DNA of 64,000 nt from Rhynchosporium graminicola. Lineage: Eukaryota; Ascomycota; Leotiomycetes; Helotiales; Ploettnerulaceae. The stretch spans positions 374,634 to 438,633 of the forward strand of contig FJUW01000031.1 in assembly GCA_900074885.1 (NCBI GenBank). The letters run 5' to 3'. Within the stretch, counting starts at the first letter, position 1, and each line of letters opens with the position of its first letter. This document shows, piece by piece, positions 11,764-22,679 of the stretch. Both the position numbers and the translations under genes were made by a program. Under the pieces are notes generated by a model. That model searched no databases, was not told where the DNA came from, and saw nothing but the letters and a program-made list of their open reading frames with translations.

Positions 11764-12566
11764 ATGAGCCTCATTGTCAACTTCTATGAAGGAAAAGATG
11801 CGGATCATCGGGGCTGTTGTCTTTCAGACATTTTGCAGTGGAATGCAAACAAACTCGAATCGGCACACGACTACATACAAATTGTCTTCCCCCTCCCTGA
11901 ACAATCCGGTGTCCAATGGAGCGCGCCTATTATCAATCGCCGAGTCTTTGATGCCTTTCGTGCCCGACCCGATTTGAGAGACAGACTAAGGGATTCATTC
12001 AAGAAGATCCTGTGGTTCTATGGATTCGAACTTGTCGAGAAAGACAACACCTACATGGTAATCATGATCCCCCCAACCGATGCAGTGAATTGCGCTAACC
12101 TTCAGATTTCTAGGTACAGAAGGGTTTAAACTGGGATGCTCATCGCAAACACTGGGATGTCAGTTTTGATCATAACCATCTTCGCATTACGAGAATCATC
12201 CGCTGCCTGCGCGTCCTCGGTCTTGAGCATGAGGCACAATCCTTCTATGACGCTCTGGAGTCTAGCGCTCAACGTATCAGCTCTCGATCGCATGAGTACT
12301 GGCGTCGTGCTTCTTCGAGAACCTTGAACCTGCGTCCGGATCTTGAAGATGATGACATCGATGGTGACAATGACCTCAGCATCGGACCGAAGTTTCTAAG
12401 AGAATATGAGGAGCTTCAGAAACTTATCGCGGACTCGGAAAAGCCTGAAGGCAGCGTCGATACCGACAAGGCAGCTGAAAAGTATGTTGAGGACAAGAAA
12501 GGCGACGAGGGAGACCGAGTGGCAGAAGGAAATCTTGATACAGATCTTGAGACAAAGGAGGTCTGA
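11764..12566 (+). CDS. OGFr-domain protein (opioid growth factor receptor conserved region)
   Basis: Exons are 11764-12057 and 12114-12566; a 56-bp intron (GTAATC donor, GCTAAC branch, TCTAG acceptor) preserves phase 0 and gives 248 residues. The N-terminal 150 residues match the OGFr conserved region: NFYEGKDADHRGC near residue 5, DYIQIVFPLPEQSGVQWSAP near 37-57, a helical RARPDLRDRLRDSFKKILWFYGFEL, then after the intron NWDAHRKHWDVSFDHNHLRITRIIRCLRVLG. The last 80 residues are acidic and probably disordered. The domain is named for a vertebrate receptor, but in fungi its role is unknown and nothing suggests opioid binding. The gene is intact, although both neighbours are broken. The start ATG follows an A-rich leader. 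Confidence 0.85.
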
Positions 12567-13897
12567 ATGACAGAGCCCGGCTCGGAAAGTCCTGGTTGAC
12601 ACGAGTTTCCTGGTGGAGGATGACTCTACCAAAGAAGTTCGAGCAACAGGACGCATCTGATAAGAACCCAAAAGTCCAGGAAGAAGCCAGCAAGGTTGGC
12701 AGCACATCTGTTGCAGCTGATTAGTCTTTTAGCCCATAGATATCTGGGAGCAAGGTGCTTACAGTCGGCGTTTTTCTACTTTTTTTTTCATAGACAGACA
12801 AACGTCTTTAGATGGCTAAGAGGAGAAGATACCCATTGTTGCCTGAAGTTGGTAGGAAGTGGATCAAAAGCGCATGCAATACGATAATTTTAGCATTATT
12901 CACGCAAGCGTGACTAACATTGAACTGTGAGATGTGGTGTTGAGGAAAGCAGCCGGGTATGCTTATCTAATTGTTCGTCGCAGTACAACAGAACTCTGTC
13001 GCACAAAATGTATAGTGTATTGCAGGCTCAAGAGCACCTTAATTGCTGATCTACGGTTTCCTGTCAACCCAGTGGCCCTCATTCCTTCCTCACGCCCAAG
13101 CCTGCAAGCATCGGCAATCCCCCAACCAAGCTTTCATCCTCATGATCGACCTCAAAGTCAAATCTGACCAGATCTTCCGTCAAGGGAAGCACGTATGTGC
13201 TCTTCAGCCTGGTTTCTCGAGTCAGCAGTCTCCATCTAGTTCGCTTTCATCCGCAATCCTTATGCTGCATACGATGGTGCACATACTCTTCATGCTCCTC
13301 GCTTGCTTGATACTCTTCCACAGCCTTGAGGTCATTGTGATAGCTCACAAGTGCACACTCGAATCCCTTGCTTTTGCTGATTGGACTGGTAATGGAAGGG
13401 CCGCCAACAATGAGACGGCCGTCTTTGACGCAAGGTAAGGACTTCAAGCTCTTCGCAGCTTTGAAAAATCCCTCTCTTTGCAGGGTAGTTACTGCAGGCT
13501 TAAACTTGAATAAGACTGTGTCGATAGTCAGTCTTACCGAATTTCAGTGGGTGAGAGTGGGGAGGATGAGGATACCGATGTGGATGACTGTCATATTGAA
13601 CGGAAAAAGTAGTATTCAGTGTCTGGCGACAATGCGGCGATCAAACAGTGCGACCTTGGTTCTTTTCGAAAGGGTTTTGGCTCAAGGTTATTGCAAAAAG
13701 TAAAAGATACGCAAGTCTTCCGGTCAACTATTGGGTCAATGCTGCCAAGCAAAACAGAGGGGCTAACCGAAAATGCGGATCGACTTCCGTCTCTCACGGG
13801 CCAGCTTCCGTCGGCTTTCTCTCCTCTACCGTTACCACAACCACTACCACTACCTTGACCCTAAGGCCAAATTTAAAGCTTGCTCGATGTCATTACG
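12567..13897. other. Intergenic, no supported gene
   Basis: This is the 3' flank of the OGFr-domain gene and upstream region of the broken Zn2Cys6 gene. Many short overlapping frames occur but no domain is visible. A short run of imperfect CCACTAC units sits near 13835-13857. Confidence 0.5.
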
Positions 13898-16402
13898 ATG
13901 AGTGAGCAGGATTCGAACCACGAACATCCGGATGGTATACTTGATACACAAGCTACAGACCAAAGCCGGTCCTGCAGAGCAACAAGAATCAAATCCGCTT
14001 GTGCGAGGTGCCAACACAGGAAGATTAGGGTATGTTTTGTTGAGATTGAACAATATCAAATCGCTGGTTGGCTAATGTACGAGTTCATGGCAGTGTAATG
14101 GAAGAAACCCGGTATGCTCGTCGTAAGTATGCAATCTGAAAGCCCGTTCCCACCTTTCTGTCATTCTTTCCTTCCTAATTCTCACGATTTTCTTGAGATA
14201 TGCGTTCTTATTTTTCCTAGACATCTTGTTAACTCCCCGTTCGCGTAGTTGTAAGAGATCTGGGTTGGCTTGTATGAGTAGTGCGAAGCATAATGACAGA
14301 TCTTCCAAGGCGTGAGTCGTCTACTAGCCGCAGCCCAGCTGTTGTGTTGCTACTCTATTGACAAGACACAGCTATGTAGCAAGTCTCCAGGATATATTGG
14401 TTGGTTTGGAAGCTTGGTAGTAGACCGGTTGCCCTGATATAGATTTGGGTAGTGGACTAAATGTTCCTCTAGAAAGGAATTTTCATGACAGAGATCGCCA
14501 AAGCGTGACAGAAGGAGGCAATTCTCGAGACATTACCGAGCCTTCTGCGTTAGAGGTGGGTATAGAGACTGCCCAGCCAGAAAGAATCACTCACGAGATT
14601 GGCTTAGTATCGGTGACTGCTGGACAAGACCTTCGATACGTTGGTCCATCTAGCGGATACTCATTTGCAAAACTGCTCTTCGCAAACATTAGCAGACGCA
14701 ACGCGACCCGTGGTCAGAATGGGTTAATCTGGCTCCGTATAGCCTTACAAGCGACGTCTTTCGCTTTGGACCCAGTCCACTACCTTCTACTTTCGAGAAT
14801 GCTGTTCAACTATCTCAAGACTATTGGGATAATGTGCAATACCAATACCCATTCCTCCACCAACCAAGCCACATAAAGCTTATGCACCACGTATTTGCTA
14901 CGGGAAATCCTGGCCTAGTCGCATCTTTTCAGGTATTCATGGTATTGGCAATCTCCACGACTATCCCTATCCCGCCGCTTGAAGCTGCCTCTATCTGCCG
15001 AAGGCTACTGCGCCACGGCCATGGGCAGCTTTAATAAGCTTAGAATTGAAGGGTCTATAGAAGGTCTACAGTGCCTCCTGCTCCTTGAGGTCTACGAAAT
15101 GAACAATCCTTCCATGGGATTGAACCTCTGGTATCTTAACTACCAATGCCTTGCATGTGTTGTAGATCTGGAGCTTCAACGGAATGTTAAGGCCAGAAGG
15201 AACCTGTCTTTTCTAAATCAGGAGATGAGAACGAGAATCTTCTAGGTCTTGTATTCTTTGGACAGATCATTGGCAACCATCGTGGGACGACCAATCGGCC
15301 TAAGAGATGAAGCTTGTGAGCTTCGGGTGGGTCTCTCCCTGTCCTCTGGATGTTGTGAAGGTGATTGCTGACATTGCTAACAGTTGCCCGTGGACATAGA
15401 TGATGATGGTTTATTGATCCCCTCCCCAAGCTCGCGACCAGAGCATAGTCCACCTACCTTCTTGACAAATGCCATCCAACTTTTTAAGTTGTCACAGTTG
15501 ATCTCGGAGATCAAGTACATCACCAATAGCATCTCCCATAAATCACCTGTCAATACGTATCCTCGAATCCCAGACGTTTTAAAATGGCAAGATGATGGTT
15601 CTTGATCGGCTTCGACAATGGGAAGCCCTGGCTCCGCAGCTCAATGAAATCCAACAGAAGCTGAGCAAGATCAAGGGCAACGAAGTAGTCATGCTTCTCC
15701 TGCGACCGAGTCCAGCTACTCCCAATCCATCGCATGAGTCTTTACGAATTTGTTACGAAAGTTCAATCGTGGTCATTCGTACCTTCGATCAAATTTATCG
15801 GGTAGATGTGTTGGTGTTCAACTGGCACACAATTCACTCGATCTTCTTAGCTATTGTTACAATACTTTACTGTACTTGGACTATTCCAAGTGTAACGAGG
15901 GATACGAACGTGGAGACACTCATGGTGGATCTCAAAACAGCTTCGAATATACTCAGTGCTCTTGCAGAGTACTTTGTAGATGCCAGTCGAGGTCGGGATA
16001 TGTTATACGAATTGTCTATGGCGACTCTTCGCAGGATCATGGACTCAAAAAGCCATAGAAGGACTGCCACGGATGCCTCAATCTCGCAACCCCTCGTAAC
16101 ACCGGACGGAGCCTCTGATGTTCGCAGTCGAGGAGCTCCAAGCGCCCACGGACATGGCAGTCAACCGAGAGCAATCGAAGCTGACATCGTCTCTTTCAGC
16201 AACGAGCCCTTGTACTTCCCAGAACCGTCTTTCGACGACTTCCTGAGCTCGACTGCTTGGGAAGAATTGCTTAACCAGTCCAATGGGTCTGTAACTCCAA
16301 TCGACACCATTATGAGGGTGTATTCAATGGTTTCAACCAGACTTCGGGTTTGAACAAAATCTGGAGCTTGATGATATGTTGACAGGCGATCGTGATATCT
16401 AA
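13898..16402 (+). pseudogene. Zn2Cys6 fungal transcription factor, multiply disrupted
   Basis: This is the remnant of a Gal4-type regulator. Exons 13898-14029, 14094-14122 and 14249-14311 splice to a perfect binuclear zinc cluster, C-x2-C-x6-C-x6-C-x2-C-x6-C (CARCQHRKIR / CNGRNPVCSS / CKRSGLAC). The coding sequence resumes at 14453 and carries a fungal-specific transcription-factor domain (YPFLHQPSH, GYCATAMGSFNKLR, YSLDRSLATIVGRPIGLRDEA, LPVDIDDD), with a 57-bp intron at 15327-15383. Lesions: loss of one base at the GGG of 14721-14723, an extra C at 14965-14967, TAG at 15243-15245 where the family has Trp (TRIF-W-VLYSLDR), and an extra G at 15597-15598. A fourth shift near 16318 is possible, since another frame gives an acidic tail ending at 16402. 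Splice sites are preserved, so decay looks recent. It might once have regulated a neighbour, but no target can be named. Confidence 0.9.
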
Positions 16403-17106
16403 GCGAACTTGTAGCGAACTTGGATCGCACCCGGATTACATGATAGAGTTTGGTAAGTACTCAATCGCTGACAGGGCATAGAATGGCGTGGTTCTCCCTC
16501 CATTAGACAGCGTAAAATTCTTTTGAGGGTGTGGATGAGATGTTAAATTTGCCATGGCATACTATTGGAAGGAATGTTGCTACTTTGAAGGCTGGGAAGG
16601 GCATTGTTTCCGATGCTAAGGCGATCGGTGACTCTGAATAGATGAGAGTGGTTGGGTCGTGCTGAGCGAGTTGAGAAATCGCCCGAGAAAAAAATTAAAG
16701 ACGCATAGTAATGTCAACTGACATGTAAAATAATACATTACCTTTGCTCTTGAGTCTAGACAAATGAACTTTGATGTTCTTACCTCAACCCGTAGCGTTG
16801 TTGCGCAGTGCTGAGATATACTGAACCCCTCGCTAAAATAGCCATCTTCGGAACGCCCGTCGCACTAGCACAATATGCCAGCAGCGACTCGGAACTTCAT
16901 CCGTTGAGGACGGAGTTCAACCCGTTTCGCTCAGCATCTTATTATCATTTAAGAGTTCGTATTTTCCAACATTTGACAACTAGAGATTTTAAAAGGAAGC
17001 GCAGCTACTAGAACCGAGATTCGAAATTCCTTCCTTTCTCATCAGCAAGCAAATAAGGTACTTGGAGAGGGAAATAAATCATATTCCATTCCTTCTAACC
17101 CCCACC
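16403..17106. other. Intergenic, upstream of the Ldh_2-family gene
   Basis: There is no recognisable gene. A 67-codon frame (16808-17011) has no features. The stretch just before 17107 is pyrimidine- and A-rich, as expected of a fungal leader. Confidence 0.5.
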
Positions 17107-18192
17107 ATGGCATTGACGCAAGATCCCCCCCCTCACAAAATACACATCTCATCCACTTCTGCCAGAAATTTCACCCAGAAGCTCCTCATCGCCCATGGCG
17201 TCCCTCAAGAAAATGCATCTATCATTGCAAACGCACTCGTGCTCGCCGACCTCCGCGGCGTCGACACCCACGGAATCATGCGTCTAGAGCCATACATCCA
17301 ACGCATCCGCTCCAAAGCTCTAGACCCTCTCTCCTCACCAACGCTTCACCAATTAACGCCAGTAGTAGCCCAAGTGGACGGAAATAACTCTTTCGGCTTC
17401 CTGGGTGCACACATGGGCATGCAATCCGCAATTTCCATGGCTCAAACATTCGGTATCGGAATGGTCAGCGTGAAGCACTCCAATCATTTTGGCATGAGTG
17501 CGTGGATTGTACAGCAGGCTCTTGATGCTGGCATGATGAGTTTGGTGTTTACGAATTCTTCGCCTGCGTTGCCGGTTTGGGGTGGGAAGGAGAAGTTGAT
17601 GGGCGTTAGTCCGATTGCGTGCGGTGCCCCTGGTGCGGAGGGTGGGAAGCCGTTTATTCTTGATATGGCTCCTAGTGTGGCTGCCAGAGGTAAGATTCAT
17701 AAAGCTGCTAGAAGGAGAGAGAAAATTCCGTTTGATTGGGCTTTGGACAAGGATGGTGAGAGGACAGATGATCCCGAGAAAGCTTTGGAAGGTGTGATGT
17801 TACCGATGGGCGGGCCGAAGGGGAGCGCTTTGAGTGTTATGATGGATGTCTTTTCGGGGGTTTTGTCTGGGAGTGCCTTTGCGGGGGGCGTCACAGGTCC
17901 ATATGACACGAGTGGAAAAGAGGCTGATGTTGGCCATTTTTTGGTAGCTATCAAACCGGACTTGTTCATGAGCTTAGACGAATTTAGAGAGAGGATGGGC
18001 GTGCTGTACGACAACGTTGTGGGTTGCGAAAGGATGAAGGGTGTAGATCGGATCTATTTCCCAGGCGAGATCGAGCAAGATATGTGTGAAGAGAGGTTAA
18101 AAAGTGGCATTCCATTCGTGGAGACAGAGATAGAAGTATTGAACAGGGAGGCTGAATTAGTTGGTTGTCCAAAGATAGAAGCTATGCCCTGA
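17107..18192 (+). CDS. Malate/L-lactate-type dehydrogenase (Ldh_2 family)
   Basis: This intronless gene encodes 361 residues when started at the ATG in CACCATGG (17107), a good fungal start context; an in-frame ATG at 17062 would add 15 residues. It belongs to the NAD(P)-dependent Ldh_2 family, which reduces or oxidises 2-hydroxy/2-oxo acids (malate, L-lactate, sulfolactate, ureidoglycolate, 2,3-diketogulonate in different members) and is unrelated to classical malate dehydrogenase. Family signatures are ADLRGVDTHGIMRL, KHSNHFGMSAW (catalytic His region), NSSPALPVWGG, the PIACGAPG and DMAPSVAARGK blocks, and LPMGGPKG. The length is normal and the frame is intact. The substrate cannot be set from sequence. 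Some family members act on ureidoglycolate, the product of allantoicase, but that gene lies 16 kb away, so a shared pathway is speculation. Confidence 0.88.
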   Translation: MALTQDPPPHKIHISSTSARNFTQKLLIAHGVPQENASIIANALVLADLRGVDTHGIMRLEPYIQRIRSKALDPLSSPTLHQLTPVVAQVDGNNSFGFLGAHMGMQSAISMAQTFGIGMVSVKHSNHFGMSAWIVQQALDAGMMSLVFTNSSPALPVWGGKEKLMGVSPIACGAPGAEGGKPFILDMAPSVAARGKIHKAARRREKIPFDWALDKDGERTDDPEKALEGVMLPMGGPKGSALSVMMDVFSGVLSGSAFAGGVTGPYDTSGKEADVGHFLVAIKPDLFMSLDEFRERMGVLYDNVVGCERMKGVDRIYFPGEIEQDMCEERLKSGIPFVETEIEVLNREAELVGCPKIEAMP

Positions 18193-19205
18193 ACTTGGCA
18201 GGAGACTTCAAAGAGCAAGAAATATTGACAATTTGTTGCCGGTCGTTTTGACATCATCTCAGTAAATCTGTTGATGCTAACGAGTTGAGCTGCGGTTTGT
18301 GTCTTACTTACACCTTTCTCGAGAACAAGATGTTTCATAAATAAAGTATTACGTGACTGAGCCAACATCCAACTCTTGCTGCCAGAAGTGTGGTATCAAT
18401 GCGAGGCTAGACAATTTCGTCCTTCAGCGAAGCGGTTCAGCCAACTCGTAAAAAGTCTATTTTCTAAGCTGATCTTACCTTATTGTCAAGTAGCCAAGTC
18501 ATCAAACAATCATATGATTTGGAGTAGCACTTCAGGCGATGTTCTGTAAGATTCTCGACACATTGATGTTGAGTTGTGACTCCCAAATTGTGTACGCCTA
18601 CGCCTACATTAACAGCTAAAAAGCCAGGTCTCGTTTCACTGGTCAAGAACTGAATCCACCTTGATCCGGGTAATCGATTTATGCTGACAGATGTATACTG
18701 CCGATTCAAATGACTGCACGAAGGAGCATAAGAGATCAGTAAGCGGCTCTTAGTCTGGGCTTTCAACAAATCCGTTGATAAAATCAGTAGTACCCGATCT
18801 TCGCACGTGTTTCCAATAATACGTAATGATCACGGTGCGGCATACATGTAATCATTACACGAGCATGGAGTTTCGGCGGGGGAGATACTTTTTCGCTTGA
18901 GCAAACCGAATCTAGTAGATGCAGCCGCCTGAACTGTTTCTACATTGAGCATCGACATATAGTCTACTTAGGATTTCATTGACTTCAGATCGTTGTCAGC
19001 CATTACTTCAGCGGCATTGATAGTTCTATGGAGAAACGTGCTGGAGCCGGAATGTCCCGTGTCACCACGCAAATTACAGCGGCACAACAGATCTTACCCA
19101 TCTACAAGTTCTTGCCAATGAGCTTGCCAATGAGTAAGCAAGCATCATTAAACGCTTTAAATCTCTAAAATATGATTGACTAATCTTTTCAATCCACCAG
19201 AAGGC
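18193..19205. other. Convergent intergenic region
   Basis: Shared 3' flank of the Ldh_2-family gene (+) and the esterase (-). No gene or repeat is visible; a 101-codon minus-strand frame (18464-18769) has no recognisable features. Confidence 0.5.
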
Positions 19206-20192
19206 TCAGGACCAGAACTCTCTTAAACTCTCCGCAGCAGACTTGTAAGCAGCATCCCTCTTCGCATCAACTCTGCCGAAAGAAGGCCACTTATCCCAGC
19301 CGTGTGGCACATCCGGTACCGTGTACCCATCCACTCTCTTTCCCAGTCCTTTCAGTCTTTCTCGGAAATCTTCTGCTTCCATCAATAGCCCATCTCCGAA
19401 GCATGTGATCATGACTTGGTTGTGAGGAAGTGCATCCCTGAGTAATTGATCTGGTGCAACCCCTGGACTCAGTAACGGCGAGTGTCTGTCTTGTTCTGGA
19501 GAGAAATACGACCCAGTGAATAGTTTAAGAAATATCGGGTTGATAATTGGCTTCACGTTCGGATTGGACGCATTTCTTGCGGCCCGCGATTTCGTCATAT
19601 CAACAGCTGGATAGAATGCTACGGTACTGACTAATTTGCCAGCTTTTTGACTTCCCGAAATGGCACCAGTCGCTTTCAATGTTTTGAGTTCTTCTTGAAG
19701 ACGGATGGCAGCTGTATAACAGAAGTTTCCTCCAGCGCTGAAACCAGAAAATGCCGTTCGAGAGATATCGAGTTTCAATTCATCCGCCATTTTCCAGAGG
19801 TATAGCACAGCCGAGACGCAGTCTTCGATACCCGTAGGAAACGGATATCCAGGAGCAAGACGATAATCAACACTCACGACTACACCACCCGTTCGTTTGA
19901 TGACCTCGGTAGCCCAACGAGCATCGTCAGCTGCATTGCCGATGGTGTAACCTCCCCCATGGAAGTTGATGAGGACCGGATACCTTTCCCTTCGAGACTT
20001 GATATCGTAGCCTGGAGGTGTGTAGAAAAGTATCTTGAATTTTCCAGGAACAGAACCAACTGTGGAAGAAATGGTGCGGCTGAAGGCGGGACGTTGAGGG
20101 TATGGCTTGGAAAGATAAAGGTCGCAGTAACGGCCAAGGTTTTGAAAGAAGCGAATGATGGCTGCTGTGATATAGAGTGAGATGCGTGCCAT
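19206..20192 (-). CDS. Alpha/beta-hydrolase, HSL-family esterase/lipase
   Basis: A single exon encodes 328 residues. The hormone-sensitive-lipase (arylesterase) family is clear. The oxyanion-hole motif HGGGYTIGNA lies near residue 79, a VSVDYRLAPGYPFP block follows, the nucleophile serine sits in GFSAGG near residue 150, an acid residue is available in the FGDGLLMEAEDF segment near 269, and the catalytic histidine is in VPHGWDKWP near 298. An N-terminal hydrophobic stretch (LYITAAIIRFFQNLG) could be a membrane anchor rather than a cleaved signal. Such enzymes hydrolyse short-chain esters or drug-like esters; the natural substrate is unknown. The gene converges with the Ldh_2-family gene. A CAGTG pentanucleotide repeat lies about 90 bp upstream of its start. 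Confidence 0.88.
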   Translation of the reverse strand: MARISLYITAAIIRFFQNLGRYCDLYLSKPYPQRPAFSRTISSTVGSVPGKFKILFYTPPGYDIKSRRERYPVLINFHGGGYTIGNAADDARWATEVIKRTGGVVVSVDYRLAPGYPFPTGIEDCVSAVLYLWKMADELKLDISRTAFSGFSAGGNFCYTAAIRLQEELKTLKATGAISGSQKAGKLVSTVAFYPAVDMTKSRAARNASNPNVKPIINPIFLKLFTGSYFSPEQDRHSPLLSPGVAPDQLLRDALPHNQVMITCFGDGLLMEAEDFRERLKGLGKRVDGYTVPDVPHGWDKWPSFGRVDAKRDAAYKSAAESLREFWS

Positions 20193-20278
20193 TCTGGCAG
20201 ATTATATCCACAAGACCCGACACAGATGAAGGCGAGAGGACTGAGCGATGTCAGAACAAGCCCCCACTGGCGGGTGGA

Positions 20279-20303
20279 GCAGTGCAGTGCAGTGCAGTGC
20301 AGT
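20279..20303. repeat. CAGTG pentanucleotide microsatellite
   Basis: Four to five tandem copies of GCAGT occur about 90 bp upstream of the esterase start, in its promoter or 5' leader. The same unit recurs at 49619-49657. Confidence 0.9.
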
Positions 20304-22679
20304 CCAGCCAGCTTAGTCCTACCTAGTCTTCGTTCAAGCGAGCTCCTAGAGCTTGGCACTGTGGATCCACCAAAAACAACAAGATCCGACATATTTGAGC
20401 ACATCAACATAGTAAAACCAAGAAGATGACGCATCTGATGCGCCTTGCCAGCTACCAAGAGGCTCATGAAACAGATGTCAGATTGACCAAGAGCCATCTT
20501 TCACCTACCTGGTCACGTGGGCCGTATACATGTTTGATCACATTAGTTCCGCTGGCTGGGCCCTCCAAGGCGCTAAAAAGGTGTTCTGCCAGTGCCACAT
20601 GAAGGGCTAGCACAGACCACTACCGTACAGTAGGGGGGTGGTATCGCTGATCAACTTGGAACACCTAGTCACGTGGAACAGCTGACTAATAGCTTGCCAA
20701 GGCCCATGGTAAACCACCTACCTAGGTAACTTCCCATGCCGCGTCAACGTCAATTAGTGCAATTGAATGTTAATTAATTACAAAACATATCCCGAATTTT
20801 TATGATAATGCCAAAATTCATATATCAATGCCTAGGCCAGACAAGACTCCCGTAAGAGCCCGGTCGGTCTCTCAAGGGTATATGCAGGCGCGCCAAAGAG
20901 AGCTAGCTGATCGTGCCGTTAGCAACTCCCTTCGTTGGTGGCGACGTCTAAAGTGAACCACGTGCCACCCCTTGCTTGCCCTTGATCAACTTGCAACACG
21001 ATCTACGGTAGTAGTCCATGCTATAGTTCAAACAATACCACCTAGCGAAGTGGCAGGAGTTCACGGCACGATCACACTCGGTGGTGCTGTACTTCAAACG
21101 CAGTAACACCACTACCAGTGTCTGACAGAGTTAGTTTACGACACAGTATGACTCAGCAACCTCCACAAAAAGTTCTACGACTTTACCAATTTTCTACGCA
21201 CGAACGACCTGGTAAATAATTTTGAACCTTATAGGGTATCTTAATCTTATTATTCTACTTAATCTACGAAGAGGAAGCAGGCCTGTAAACCAAAGTCCAA
21301 ATGTAATCTGATTAACCTTACTTTAGATAGGATTAATCGTCTAAGCTTGCTGGTATTATTTCTGGTAAGACTTTTTGCATTGTTAATATCTCGTAAATTG
21401 AAATGGGTTAAATCTTAGACATAGATATACCGAGTGGTTCTTTTTAATATAGTTCCATATTAATCAGTCGTCGTATCATTCCAGGTTCAGACCCACGGAG
21501 AATCTAAGTATCCCTACTGTACTCGGTATGTCCAATCTAAGCGGAGATTAATTGCTACCCTACAGGCCATCCTTGGCCGACCAGACCTATGAAATATCTG
21601 GGTTCTCCGGCATTCACGAAGCTTATCTGCAAGCCGGTAGGCCACAAGGCACAAACACATATCATACCAGCATACCGCTTTATTCGCTCGTGGGACGACT
21701 CAGACGAAGAAAGAGACAGGGAGTAGTTCAGCGTTTCCACAGTAACGAAACTACGTCTCGTAAATGGCTCGAAAATTAGGTATGCTCTGATTACACTAAT
21801 GGCATCGAATTTGTCGTATACTCTCTTGGTTAAACTAAAAGGGTATTACTCCGTACGGAGATGGTAGATTTAGTAAGGAAAATAGAAGCCGACGGGGATA
21901 TGTGTAACCTCGCTTAATTCCTTGGGGTAAAGCAGGAAAGGGGGTTCGCAGTAGGTATCGCACAGCACTATGTCTGTATACATTGTAGGAAACTGCATGG
22001 CTAATTCACGAATCCGACAATGTTCGAAAGCATTACCTTATGTTTACAATGGTGTACGAGAGCTGTGGCAAACCCCCTTTCATACCTAGCATGCCCGAGC
22101 TTTCGTGCCTGACGCAGCGTTGGCTTGTGGCTTGAGACGCGTGTGCTTTGTGACCTCCTGCCCGTTGAATCGTATCCAGTATTTTGATCCCAATCCGGAT
22201 TGCTGAAAGAAAACATTGGCAATTTTTTCAAGGCAATTGTCTCCTGTGTCGAATATCAGGGTCCGATTCTTTCCTTGTCCAATTTACAGGCTGTCCCGTG
22301 ACTCGTCAACTACCGTAATGATGATGAAGATTAGAGTTCTAGGAATTTCCAAACTGTAATTTTAGTACAATTTCCACCCCCAACCCCCCGGTTGAAACGT
22401 CAAAAGTTCAGCTGCAAGGGCGCAAGATTTAACGTTTGGAACGGGGAAGGCATAGTAGATGAGATGTCATCTTTAGATTCTGCACAATCTAATTATCTTC
22501 TCGACAGCGGCCATGATTCCAATGTCGCCTATTGGTGGACCTTTATGTCCCCGTTTCCGCCCTACTTAATTCATTACATGCTTATGACTTTAAATATCAA
22601 TCAGAGCCCATTCTCAAGTTGAACACTTTTGAACTTCCATCCTAAGTCTCTCAATTTTCACCGTTTTGCAGACGTCAAG
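20304..22679. other. AT-rich intergenic region
   Basis: About 2.4 kb between the esterase and the exopolygalacturonase without a supported gene. From about 20750 to 21480 and again around 21780-21880 the DNA is markedly AT-rich, with TTAATTAATTA-type tracts. This is typical of RIP-affected or gene-poor DNA, but no transposon coding remnant is recognisable. A pyrimidine-rich stretch lies immediately before the start at 22680. Confidence 0.5.

Noticed and set aside
13906..13920. GATTCGAACC-like sequence resembling a tRNA T-arm on the minus strand
   Set aside because: It lies inside the first exon of the Zn2Cys6 gene, and no anticodon or acceptor stem can be folded around it.
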